Shown here in pieces: positions 26,501 to 34,900 of a stretch of 64,000 nucleotides of DNA (the stretch's first letter is position 1; every line of letters begins with the position of its first letter). The position numbers and the translations under genes were made by a program. Location of the stretch: contig JARSSH010000041.1 in NCBI GenBank assembly GCA_029624815.1, forward strand, positions 1 to 64,000. Direction: 5' to 3'. Source of the DNA: Candidatus Competibacter sp. (GTDB lineage Bacteria; Pseudomonadota; Gammaproteobacteria; Competibacterales; Competibacteraceae). The notes under the pieces were generated by a model that was given only the letters and a program-made list of their open reading frames with translations, did no database searches and was not told where the DNA came from.

Positions 26501-26629
26501 ACGCTGCTGACCCTGTCGGTGGTGCCGGTGGCCTATACCCTGCTGGCGCGCAAGGTTCACCACGGCGCCGAGGAAGCGGCGGAACGGGCGGAACGGGCGG
26601 CGATGACGACCGAACCGCTAGGGCTATAG
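23522..26629 (+). CDS. RND multidrug efflux pump permease (HAE-1 type)
   Basis: 1035 residues, the usual AcrB/MexF size. It starts MFLPELCIKRPVLATVMSLA. Two porter domains are seen (for example VREYPNIDAPIVSVRTVYPG). The membrane half with helices 4-6 carries GLVLAIGLVVDDAIVVLENI, holding the proton-relay Asp pair, and RHIEDGM. The second half repeats with GLVTKNGILIVEFANRLR and the closing LRPILMTTLATVLGAIPLAL. Substrates cannot be predicted, though it lies closer in text to MdtBC/MexF-like than to heavy-metal pumps. The last codon pair CTA TAG lies inside a repeat end that begins at 26625, so the repeat supplies the stop. Confidence 0.93.
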   Translation: MFLPELCIKRPVLATVMSLAIVLIGVISFLRLPVREYPNIDAPIVSVRTVYPGASAEIMESQVTQPLEDSLAGIEGVRAIKSVSREEVSQITVEFLLERDVDAAANDVRDRVARARGQLPDETKDPVVAKIEADAQAVMWLAFSSDRHGALEITDYADRVVVDRLQALPGVASVIVAGERRYAMRLWLDRDRMAAYGLTPQDVEDALKKQNVELPSGRIESRQREFTVLTESDLRTPAQFNDLILKETKGYPIRLRDIGDAEIGAADERNAVRVNGNPSVGLGVVKQSTANTLSVARSIKALLPRIEADMPEGMKILVGFDGSIFIEKSIEAVYKTMLEALTLVVAVIFLFLRNWRATVIPFVTIPVSLIGSFVFLHAMGFTINTLTLLGLVLAIGLVVDDAIVVLENIHRHIEDGMPPFRAALQGSREIAFAVVAMTLTLAAVFTPLAFMAGNTGRLFTEFAFTVAAAVIVSGFTALTLTPMMCSTLLRHERKHNWLFNASERFFLAMNDGYRRALVWALKLRWLIVLVFFATGAGAGWLFLHLKSELSPLEDRGTIIGVIVAPEGATLAYTDGYARQLEQFYKAVPEVTSYFVFVAPGLEKPNPVNSALSFVRLKPWEQRQRKQQDIAKELAPKMFGGLPGVLAFPINPPSLGQSFRNPAVQFVIQATSYAELQTLVDRMLAKGRQYPGMVNLDTDLRLNKPQLSVVLKRDKIAAVGVDVEEIGRTLETLLGGRQVTRFKREGQQYDVMVQLKDQDREQPTDLTAIFVRGKDGRLVQLSNLVDVRETVAPKELNHFNRQRSAVLSANIAPGYTLGEALDFMDRTAQEVLGEDARTELDGQSREFRESGATLYATFVLALLFIYLVLAAQFESFVSPFVIMLTVPLAVTGALLALFLTGGTLNVYSQIGLVMLVGLVTKNGILIVEFANRLRSTGLDRREAVLEAATLRLRPILMTTLATVLGAIPLALAVGAGAESRQQIGWVIVGGLLLGTLLTLSVVPVAYTLLARKVHHGAEEAAERAERAAMTTEPLGL

Positions 26630-26650
26630 CGATCCCAGATTAGTTGTGGT
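26625..26650. repeat. Terminal-repeat copy of the MITE-like family, overlapping the RND stop codon
   Basis: TATAGCGATCCCAGATT followed by AGTTGTGG matches the inverted right end of the 17389-17503 element at about 22 of 24 bases. No full partner end was found downstream; GTTGCTATA near 26764-26772 may be a decayed one. The pump gene's TAG lies at 26627-26629, inside this end. Confidence 0.6.
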
Positions 26651-26664
26651 TGCCGCCCGCCACA

Positions 26665-26726
26665 CCCTCACCCCGCGCTGACGCGCTCCCCTCTCCCGCC
26701 GGCGGGAGAGGGGTCGGGGGTGAGGG
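26665..26726. repeat. REP-like palindrome after the RND gene
   Basis: The core at 26688-26713 is a perfect 26-bp palindrome (CCCCTCTCCCGCC joined to its complement). Outer arms CCCTCACCCC (26665-26674) and GGGGTGAGGG (26717-26726) extend it with a mismatched middle. It lies between convergent genes and could act as a transcription barrier or mRNA 3' protector, like REP elements. Confidence 0.75.
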
Positions 26727-26747
26727 CGTCCGTTATCACCGATCAAT

Positions 26748-26795
26748 CCACCACTCAAGGAGGGTTGCTATATAGCAACCCTCCTTGAGTGGTGG
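26748..26795. repeat. 48-bp perfect palindrome
   Basis: Two inverted 23-base arms meet around a central TA; the centre reads TTGCTATATAGCAA. Each arm starts TATAGCAACCCTCCTTGAGT from the centre outward. The layout equals two identical element ends placed head to head. In RNA it would form a near loop-free hairpin; with no T-run it would still block or process transcripts from either convergent gene. Confidence 0.9.
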
Positions 26796-26873
26796 CGGCG
26801 TGGAGCACCGAGCCAAATCCTCCCGCCGCCGACGCGACGCCTCCCGCGATGCGCCCCACCACCACCGGGCAAC

Positions 26874-27638
26874 TCATGCGCGAGCTGATCTCGTGGCCCC
26901 CAGTTTTTCCTCGGCGAACAGCGCCGCACCGATCATACCGGCCAGATTGAGAAACCGGGCGGGTACGACAGGAGCCTGCACGGTAATCCTCGGGGCAAAC
27001 TTATGCAGCTTTTTGCTGGCGCCGCCACCGAGTACGATCAGGTCCGGCCAGAACAATTTTTCCATGGTCGCCAAGTAACGGTTGAGCCGATCGCCCCAGT
27101 CTTTCCATTTGAGCTTCTGGGCATCGCGCACGGCTTCCGAAGCATAGTGTTCGGCCTCCAGACCGTTGTCGAGCACGATGTGACCCAGCTCGGTATTCGG
27201 CAGCAGATGGCCGCCGCTGAACAGGGCCGTTCCAAGGCCGGTGCCAATCGTGACGACCAGCACCACCCCAGCCGTATCCTTGGCGGCGCCGAACCGCATC
27301 TCGGCCAACCCGGCAACGTCGGCATCGTTCGCGACTTGAATCGGGCAGCCGGTTTGCCTCGAAAAGTAATCGGCTACCGGCAATCCGATGAAGGCGGGGT
27401 CGATGTTCGCCGCGGTGCGGGCAACGCCATGCTGGATGGCGGCTGGAAATCCGATGCCGATCGGTCCGGACCAATGCTGTTGATCGATGAGATCTTGGAT
27501 TGCGATGCCGACAGCCTCGGGGGTCGCCGGACGAGGCGATTCGATACGAATACGCTCGCTCAGCAATTCGCCGGTCATGGTTTCGATCACGGCGCCCTTG
27601 ATCCCCGTCCCGCCCACGTCGATGCCTAGGATCTTCAT
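26874..27638 (-). CDS. ppgK: Polyphosphate glucokinase (ROK family)
   Basis: 254 residues, the normal PpgK size. The enzyme phosphorylates glucose using polyphosphate, and often ATP. The nucleotide/phosphate motif is [34 protein letters not shown] is the PpgK-typical segment. Sugar-binding [12 protein letters not shown] and [13 protein letters not shown] follow, then [13 protein letters not shown], the ELGH segment, and near the end [15 protein letters not shown] with [19 protein letters not shown], which separates PpgK from other ROK kinases. The Cys-rich zinc motif of ROK regulators is absent, as expected. ATG at 27638 with GGAG upstream. Classical in Actinobacteria, it is sporadic in Proteobacteria, including polymer-storing ones. 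Confidence 0.88.
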   Translation of the reverse strand: MKILGIDVGGTGIKGAVIETMTGELLSERIRIESPRPATPEAVGIAIQDLIDQQHWSGPIGIGFPAAIQHGVARTAANIDPAFIGLPVADYFSRQTGCPIQVANDADVAGLAEMRFGAAKDTAGVVLVVTIGTGLGTALFSGGHLLPNTELGHIVLDNGLEAEHYASEAVRDAQKLKWKDWGDRLNRYLATMEKLFWPDLIVLGGGASKKLHKFAPRITVQAPVVPARFLNLAGMIGAALFAEEKLGATRSARA

Positions 27639-27663
27639 AATATGTTGCCGTCTCCTTTCGATC

Positions 27664-27693
27664 TTTATTCAACGATGCCGCCGGTCGGGTCAA
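27664..27693 (-). promoter_or_regulatory. Possible promoter of ppgK
   Basis: On the minus strand, TTGACC (27688-27693) and AATAAA (27664-27669) with an 18-base spacer. Matches are five and four of six. The start site would be about 20 bases before the ppgK ATG, leaving just room for the ribosome site. Confidence 0.35.
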
Positions 27694-27815
27694 CTCGATC
27701 CAGCGACTGGCGGCACGGTCGCCTCTCCGCCCAGCTTTTCCGGGGGGAACGCGAAAATACGGGTAAAATAGAGGAAATCGATCCCGATGGAAAACGCAGC
27801 GCGAAGGTGGGAGCC

Positions 27816-30743
27816 ATGTTGGCGAAGCTCAAGAATTACGGCCCGCTGATCAACCTGATACCCAACACCGCCATCCAGTTTCTGGATTTCGGCTTCAATC
27901 TCAACGAAACCCGGGTGTCGCGGGCGTTTCTGACCGAAGCCGGCGCGGACGGACGCCCGCTGCTGACCGCGCTGTACGCCGACGACGCCAGCGGCCAGTT
28001 CGTCACCCAGGACGGCCGGACGGCCCGGCCGGAACAGGTCTTTTCCTGCAACGCCGCCAAGGCCGCCGCGCTGTTCGACGGCGCCTGGCTGCCGCTGCCG
28101 TTCCCGCGCATCCGCGAGCCCCACCCGGACGGTCGCCACCTGTTCGACAAGGGACCGGTCAATTGGGCGCGGGCGCGGCTGCTGGAACTGCCGACCCCCG
28201 ACGCCGAGGGCAATACCCATCGCGTCACCCTGGCGTTCGATACCCAGTTGCTACCGACCCGCGAAGGCCGGCCCTATCTCGCTCCCAGCCCGCTGGACAT
28301 GCAGTCCGGCGAGGAATTCGCCCTGAGCGACGCCGAGACCGATACCGGCTGGTTTCTGGAACAGGAATGGGTGCGCGAGTGGCTGTATCAGCGGTTTTAC
28401 GCCTACGAACGGCGTCGCCGCGCCCCGCGCCGGGTGGACGAAGCCGAACTGCGCGCCAGCCCGGACGCGCCGGCCGCCTGGCTCACCGTGCTGACCGTGC
28501 TGCAACGAGCGGTGCGGCCCCCACGCTTGCGCTTCACTTTCGTGGACAACGGGCCGACCGCCCGCCTCAATCGGCCGGTGGACGTGGATCTGGTGCTGGA
28601 CATCGGCAATTCCCGCACCTGCGGCATGCTGATGGAGAGCAGCGGCGACGATCCGGTGGACATGAACGACAGCTACCGGCTGGAATTACGCGATCTGAGC
28701 CAGCCGGAACGGGTCTACGACGAACCGTTCCCCAGCCGGGTCGAGTTCGTGCGCGGCGGGTTCGGCGACGAAAAACTGTCGCGGCGCAGCGGTCGCAGCG
28801 CCTTCCTGTGGCCGACGGTGACACGGATCGGTTTCGAGGCGCAGGCGCTGTCCTATTTCAGCCACGGCACCGAGGGCAACACCGGCCTGTCCAGTCCCAA
28901 ACGCTATCTGTGGGACACCGACCCCCGCCATCACGCCTGGCGCTTCAACCCTGGGCCGGACGGAACCGGCGGCGACAGCGGCCCGGTCACCACCGGCCCC
29001 TTCGTTAGCCAACTGCGCGAGGACGGCGAGGAACTGATCCCCGGCGAGCCGCCGGCGGTGACGGCCCTGTTCTCGCGCGGCGCGCTGATGAGCTTTTTCG
29101 TGGCCGAGGTGCTGCTGCAAGCCTTCGTGCAGATCAACTCGCCCGGCCGCCGCTACGAACGGGCTTATTCCGATGCTCCGCGCCGCTTGCGGCGGGCGAT
29201 TCTGACCCTGCCCACCGCCATGCCACTGGCCGAGCGCAAATTGTTCACCCGCCGGGTCAACACGGCGATCCGCTTGACCTGGCGGGCGCTGGGGCTGGAG
29301 GAGGATCAGGCGCCGGAACCGTTCCTGCAATGGGACGAGGCGACCGGCACTCAGATCGTATTCCTCTACAACGAGATCAAGCACAACTTCCAGGGCGACG
29401 CCGCGTTGTTTTTCGAGGTATTCGGGCGGGCGCGGGAGGATTACGGCGAGACGCCCTGCCTGCGGCTGGCCAGTATCGACATCGGCGGGGGAACCACCGA
29501 TCTCATTATCACTACCTACCAGTTGGAAGGCGGCACGGCGGTCAAACCCACCCAGGAATTCCGCGAGGGCTTCAACATCGCCGGCGATGACGTGTTGTGC
29601 GGGCTGATCGAGCGCAACGTGCTGCCGGCGCTGCTGGAGGTGATCCGCCACAGCGGCGCGGCCAACCCCGAGGAGCTGCTGGCGCGGCTGTTGGGTGCCA
29701 ATCGCGGCGATCAGGCCGAGCGCGACCGCACCCTGCGCCGGCAATTCGCCAATCAGGTGGCGTTGCCGCTGGCGCTGGAACTGCTGCATCGCTACGAAAA
29801 CACCGATCTCAGCACGGCCAATGAGGCGGTGACCTTGAAACTGGCCGATGTCTACCCGCCGGGCGCCGGACCGCACGAACAGGTGGCGGCGTTCCTGGAG
29901 GACGCGGTGCGCGCCGCTGGCGGTCAAGGCTTCCAATTGGCCGGGGTGGCGATCGCCACCACCATGCTGGCGCTGGACACCACGGTGCGCCGCGTTCTCG
30001 GCCAAGTGCTCAGCGATCTGTGCGAGGTGATCCACCTGTACGATTGCGACTATCTGCTGATTTCCGGGCGGCCCTGCCGGCTGCCGGCGGTGCGGGCGGC
30101 GATTTTGGCCAAGCTGCCGGCCCCGCCGGACCGCATCGTCAGTCTGCACGCCTACCGGGTCGGCGACTGGTATCCGTTCCGTTCGGTCGGCGGCCGGTTG
30201 ACCGATCCCAAGACCACCGCCGCGGTCGGCGCCATGGTGTGCGCGCTGTCGGAGGGACAGTTGTACAAGTTCAACCTGCGCAGCCGCGATCTGGGCATGA
30301 AATCCACCGCCCGCTTCATCGGTGTGCTGGAGCAGACCGGCCGGCTCAAGCAGGAGAACGTGCTGTTCGCCAATCTGGAACTGGAGGATCGCAAGACCCG
30401 GCTGCCGGAAGCGACCTTCGATTTCTACGCGCCGGTATTCCTGGGGTTTCGGCAACTGAATGTCGAGCGCTGGCCGGCTTCTCCCCTGTATCGGGTCACT
30501 TTCGCGCATCCGCAGGACGCCCGCTCCAAGGCCTTGCCGCTCAGGGTGACGCTGGAGCGCTCCACCGACGAGAACGTCGATCTGGATTTCAAGGTGCTCG
30601 ACGTGAGCGACGACGCCGGCAACCAGCAGCCAAGCGGCGTGGTGCTATTGAAGCTGCAAACCCTCAAGGACGAATACGGCTATTGGCTGGATACCGGCAT
30701 CTTCTCGATTTCCGCGCGGGCCGGCGATGCGCCGCGCCATTGA
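27816..30743 (+). CDS. srfB: SrfB-family protein with actin/Hsp70-type ATPase motifs
   Basis: 975 residues from the ATG at 27816 (GGTGGGAG upstream); the frame is open further back to 27642 without a better start. The text matches the SrfB virulence-protein family (about 1000 residues): LINLIPNTAIQFLDFGFNL near the start, VDLVLDIGNSRTCGMLMESS (phosphate 1), ILTLPTAMPLAERKLF, and LASIDIGGGTTDLIITTYQ (phosphate 2), then EGFNIAGDDVL and DYLLISGRPCRLP. It is soluble with no signal. srfB was first noted in the Salmonella srfABC locus controlled by SsrB; its function is unresolved. srfA and srfC are not adjacent. The neighbour 36 bases downstream encodes a DUF3592 membrane protein and is probably co-transcribed. 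Confidence 0.78.
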   Translation: MLAKLKNYGPLINLIPNTAIQFLDFGFNLNETRVSRAFLTEAGADGRPLLTALYADDASGQFVTQDGRTARPEQVFSCNAAKAAALFDGAWLPLPFPRIREPHPDGRHLFDKGPVNWARARLLELPTPDAEGNTHRVTLAFDTQLLPTREGRPYLAPSPLDMQSGEEFALSDAETDTGWFLEQEWVREWLYQRFYAYERRRRAPRRVDEAELRASPDAPAAWLTVLTVLQRAVRPPRLRFTFVDNGPTARLNRPVDVDLVLDIGNSRTCGMLMESSGDDPVDMNDSYRLELRDLSQPERVYDEPFPSRVEFVRGGFGDEKLSRRSGRSAFLWPTVTRIGFEAQALSYFSHGTEGNTGLSSPKRYLWDTDPRHHAWRFNPGPDGTGGDSGPVTTGPFVSQLREDGEELIPGEPPAVTALFSRGALMSFFVAEVLLQAFVQINSPGRRYERAYSDAPRRLRRAILTLPTAMPLAERKLFTRRVNTAIRLTWRALGLEEDQAPEPFLQWDEATGTQIVFLYNEIKHNFQGDAALFFEVFGRAREDYGETPCLRLASIDIGGGTTDLIITTYQLEGGTAVKPTQEFREGFNIAGDDVLCGLIERNVLPALLEVIRHSGAANPEELLARLLGANRGDQAERDRTLRRQFANQVALPLALELLHRYENTDLSTANEAVTLKLADVYPPGAGPHEQVAAFLEDAVRAAGGQGFQLAGVAIATTMLALDTTVRRVLGQVLSDLCEVIHLYDCDYLLISGRPCRLPAVRAAILAKLPAPPDRIVSLHAYRVGDWYPFRSVGGRLTDPKTTAAVGAMVCALSEGQLYKFNLRSRDLGMKSTARFIGVLEQTGRLKQENVLFANLELEDRKTRLPEATFDFYAPVFLGFRQLNVERWPASPLYRVTFAHPQDARSKALPLRVTLERSTDENVDLDFKVLDVSDDAGNQQPSGVVLLKLQTLKDEYGYWLDTGIFSISARAGDAPRH

Positions 30744-30779
30744 TGGTTCGCTGCATTACCTCCTGGAGTCACGACCCTC

Positions 30780-31901
30780 GTGAGTGAAATTCCCCTGCAT
30801 CCCGGCCTGCAAAAACTGGCCGCCGCGCACCGCCGGCGCCTGCGCCTGCTGGGACTGCTGTTCTTTATGGGCATGGCCGGCGCCCTGATCTTCATGATGA
30901 CCATCGCCCTGTCCGACCGCGATATGGTCAATCTGTTGATCTTCGCGGCCGCGGGTCTGGTGATGTTGCCGTCGATGGCGCTGGCGGGCGGCTTGCTGTG
31001 GCATCTGGAGCGCCGCCAAACGCGGCGCTTGAACGCGGCCAATCAAATACTGCGGGAGAATGCGCCGACGAGCGTTCGGTTGGCGCCGACCGGCCTGGCC
31101 AGCCGTCTCGGAACGCTGGTGGCGGTACAACCCGAAACGCACGCCAAGCCATCGTCGGCCGAGCCGGTTTTCGCGCTGCTCGATCCGGCATACCGCTGGG
31201 GCCGCGCGCCGCGGCGCGATCTGGCGGTCCAGTTGTATTGTTCCAAGCTGGAGCCCAATCACGAACTGGTCGCGCTCCGGGACAACGGCGGCGCCTTGCT
31301 GGGCAAGCTGGTCGCCTTGGAAAGCTACCGTCGCCAGACGCTATGGATGACGGCGGTGGCGCTGAGCCTGATCGCGCTCGGAATGGCCGTGCTGGCGGTG
31401 CTGGCGATGGGCCACCACCAGGAAGGTCAGCGACTCGAACAGGCCCAGCAGGCCGCCGCCGCCAGTGAAAGCTGGCCCCATGCGCGCGGGACGGTGCTGG
31501 ATGCTTCGGTGGTGACTCTGCGGATTCCCCGGGGGAAAACCTCGGTGACCGGCTACCGGGCGCGGGTCGAATTCGAATACAGCGTGGCGGGAAGCGCCCA
31601 TCGCGGCGATCTCCTGAGTTTCTGCCAGCCGTCCAGCCTGGAACGGTCGGTGGCCGAAGCGCGGCTGGCCCGGTATCCGGGCGGGGCGCCAGTCGAGGTC
31701 CGTTACGATCCGGCCAATCCAGGCCGAGGAGTGCTGGAGCCCGGCCACGCCGGAGAGTGCGAACCGCTGTTGGAAACGGCGTGGCGGGATTTGCTGTTGC
31801 TGATCGGGCTGATCGGGTTGCTGGCGCTGGTCGGCCTAGCGGCGGTCTGGGAATTTCGCAAGCAATGGCGGGTATTTCGCACTTGGGCGGAACCCCACTG
31901 A
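30780..31901 (+). CDS. DUF3592 membrane protein
   Basis: 373 residues from a GTG at 30780; GGAG lies about 11 bases upstream. Membrane helices at about 23-42, 49-71, 187-209 and 337-358. Between the third and fourth is a DUF3592 beta domain with the family pattern: WPHARGTVLDASV, GYRARVEFEYSVAGSAHRGD, and YPGGAPVEVRYDPANPGRGV followed by LEPG. The first loop (about 75-185) includes VALRDNGGALLGKLVALE. DUF3592 proteins are of unknown role. It follows srfB closely and the pair looks like one functional unit (inference). Confidence 0.82.
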   Translation: MSEIPLHPGLQKLAAAHRRRLRLLGLLFFMGMAGALIFMMTIALSDRDMVNLLIFAAAGLVMLPSMALAGGLLWHLERRQTRRLNAANQILRENAPTSVRLAPTGLASRLGTLVAVQPETHAKPSSAEPVFALLDPAYRWGRAPRRDLAVQLYCSKLEPNHELVALRDNGGALLGKLVALESYRRQTLWMTAVALSLIALGMAVLAVLAMGHHQEGQRLEQAQQAAAASESWPHARGTVLDASVVTLRIPRGKTSVTGYRARVEFEYSVAGSAHRGDLLSFCQPSSLERSVAEARLARYPGGAPVEVRYDPANPGRGVLEPGHAGECEPLLETAWRDLLLLIGLIGLLALVGLAAVWEFRKQWRVFRTWAEPH

Positions 31902-31916
31902 ATAATACTGTCACGC

Positions 31917-31945
31917 CTGAAAACCGTGTCAGAATGGGTTAAAAT
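31917..31945 (+). promoter_or_regulatory. Possible promoter of the GGDEF/EAL gene
   Basis: CTGAAA at 31917-31922 and TAAAAT at 31940-31945 with a 17-base spacer, four and five matches of six. The gene starts at 31982. Confidence 0.3.
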
Positions 31946-31981
31946 ACAGTACACCCATTTCTGGGTTGAGGCGGAATTCGT

Positions 31982-34900
31982 ATGCTCCATGAAACACAAC
32001 AAAGCCTCCTCGGCCGGAGTCGAACGCTTGCGCCGCGCCATCCGAGCCTTGCCTTCAAATTCCCGCTGTTCGTGCTGGCCTTGTTGCTCGTGGTGATCTG
32101 GGGGCTAGCCCTCTTCGCCGATTTTTTTCTCAAACAACATCTGGAACGCCTGCTAGCCGCCCACCAGCTTGCCGCTATTTCGGTGATCGCGGAGAGCCTC
32201 GACCAGGAAATCCGCCTGCGCGTTCGGTCGATCCAGGATCTGGCCCAGGCGGCCGGCCAGCGGGAGATCCATGGCTCGCCGGAACGACTGCGCGCCTTTC
32301 TGCAAGACCAACCCGCCATCGCCGCGCTTTTCAACGGTGGCCTGCTCGCACTCGATGCCAGCGGCGTTGTCTTGGCCGACATCCCGGCCATGCCCGGACG
32401 GGTCGGCCAGAGCCTCGCCGGTTGGGGCGATTTCGCCGCCGCGCTGGCGCAGGGCGAACCGGTCGTCGGCACGCTGCCGACGGGCGCATCGTTCGTGCGC
32501 CCGTCGATGACCATCGCCGCGCCGGTCGGATCGGCCTTCGCTCGGCCGGTCGGGGTGCTGGTCGGGATTACGCGCCTCGACACCGCCAGTTTCATTAGCC
32601 GGATTATCGGAACCTACGGTGGCGAACACGGCAGCGTGCTGATCATCGATCCTAGAAGCGGGCGATTCGTGGCGGCGACCGACCCGACCCGCATTCTCCA
32701 GCCAATTCCCGCTCCCGGCGTCAACCGGATGCATGATCGTCACATGAGGGGTCATGAAGATTCCGGCATCGCGGTCAGCTCCCGAGGCATCGAAGAGCTG
32801 TCTTCCAGCCGCCGCATTCCAGCGACAGGCTGGTTGGCCGTGGGGGTGCTGCCGACCGCCGAGGCGTTCGCGCCGGTGAAGGTCATCCAAGGCACTATCC
32901 TGAGCACGGCCCTGGCGCTGTCCGTGGTCGTGCCGTTGCTGGCCGTATGGGTGACCCGCCGATGGCTCAGGCCGCTGCGGGACGCCACCGCCGCGCTGGC
33001 CGAGATGACTTGCGGCAAACGCGCCCTGGAACCGCTACCGGTGCGGACATGCGACGAAATCGGCCAACTCATCGACAGCTTCAACCGGTTGCAGGCTCGG
33101 GTTCGCGCCAACGAACGCCTGCTGCGCGGACACTACGCTCGCCTGCAAACGGCGCTGAGCGCCGCCCGGATGCGGTTCTTCGAATGGTCGAGCACGGCGG
33201 AGGAACCGGTCGCGGCCGACCTGCTGGCGCTGGTGTGCCCACAGGATCGCGAGCGGGTGGCGGAAATTGTCGGGCGGGCGTGCGCGGCGCGCGAGCGGTT
33301 CCTGACCGAGTTTCGCAGTCCCGGCTCGAACGGTAGCGAGGCCTGGTTCATAGCGCGCGGTCAGGTGTCTCGGGAAGATCCCGAACCCGGCGTCATCGCC
33401 ATCGTCTGGGACATCACCGAATTCAAGTTGGCGGAACTGGCGCTTTACGAGAACGAGGAACGATTCGAGGCCATCGTCGATTCGCTCAACGACGCCGTGT
33501 TTCTCCAAAATGGCCAAACCGGAGAATTTCTGTACACCAACGGTCGGGCGAGCGAACTGTTCGGCTACAGCCGGGGTACTTTCTCGCGTCTGACCTTCGA
33601 TGCGCTCTGCGCGGACGACGAGGCGACCCAGCGTCGGGCGCTCGACCAGTTGGCGCAAGCGTTCGAGCATGACGATCCACAGTGCTTCGAATGCCTTGCC
33701 AGGAACGCCGGCGGCCGTCAGTTCTGGATCGAGGCCAACGTCCGCGCCGCCTGGATCGGCAATGCGCGCCGCTTGGTGGTGGTGGTGCGCGATATCGACG
33801 ACCGCAAGCTGGCCGCGCGAACTCTGCTGGAAAGCGAAAAGCGCTACCGCACCCTGCTGGATTTATCGCCGGACGCCATTTTCGTGCATCGCGACGGCGT
33901 CATGACGATGGTCAATCGCTCCGCGCTGCGCCTGTTTGGCGCCGACAGCGAAGCACGGTTGCTGGGCTTGCCGTGGAGAGAGCGGATTCACCCCGATTCC
34001 CACGAGGCGGTGGCGCAACGCCTGCGGGCGGTGCGGGATTCCGAGCAACCGATCATCTTGCCCGCCATGGAACAGCGCCATCTCCGGGTGGATGGTTCCC
34101 CGATCGAGGTCGAAGTGACGTCGAGCAGCATCCTGCTGGCCGAAGGGCGGGCGATGCTGTCGATCGCCCGCGACATCACCCAGCGCAAGCAGGATGAAGC
34201 GCGCCTCAAATCCCTGCTGGCGCAGCGGGAAGCCATTCTCGATAACGTACTGGTCGGCATCGTGCTGTTCAGGCAGCGGGTGATCACCCAGTGCAACCGC
34301 CGCTTCGAGGAGTTGTTCGGATACGGCGAGGGCGAGATGCTCGGCTGCGCGACCTTGATCCTGTATCCGACCGCGGAGGATTTCCAAACCGTCGGCGAAC
34401 GCGCCTACAACGCCCTGGCGGGTGGCGGAACCTATGTGGAGGAACTGTGGCTGAAGCGCAAGGATGGCAGTCTGTTTTGGGGCTGCCTGAACGGCCGAGC
34501 GCTGGATTCGAGCCAGCCCCAGGAAGGGAGTGTCTGGATCTACAGCGACCTGACCGCGCAAAAGCAGGGGCGCGAGCGGCTGCGGTTGGTGGCGAGCGTC
34601 TTCGAAAGCGCCGCCGAGGGGATCGTGATCACCGATCCCGATCGGACCATTCTGGCGATCAACCCGGCGTTTAGCGAGATCACCGGTTACGCCGCCGAGG
34701 AAGTGCTGGGCCGGAGTCCAAATCTCCTCCAGTCCGGCCGGCACGACACGGCGTTTTTCCAACACATGTGGCGAAGTATCGAGCAGAACGGCAAATGGCG
34801 CGGCGAGATCTGGAACCGCCGCAAGAATGGCGAGGTTTATCCGGAACTGCTCTCCATCAGCACGGTGAAGGACCAGGCCGGCTGCGTTACCCACTATGTC

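Noticed and set aside
23807-26563. 918-codon open frame antisense to the RND pump gene
   Set aside because: It lies wholly opposite a clear RND gene, is His/Gln/Arg-rich as expected for the complement of GC-rich coding DNA, and has no domain text.
31993-32046. tRNA-like text (GGAGTCGAAC and CATCCGAGCC) at the start of the GGDEF/EAL gene
   Set aside because: No cloverleaf with a 7-bp acceptor stem could be built and the stretch codes for the protein's N-terminus.
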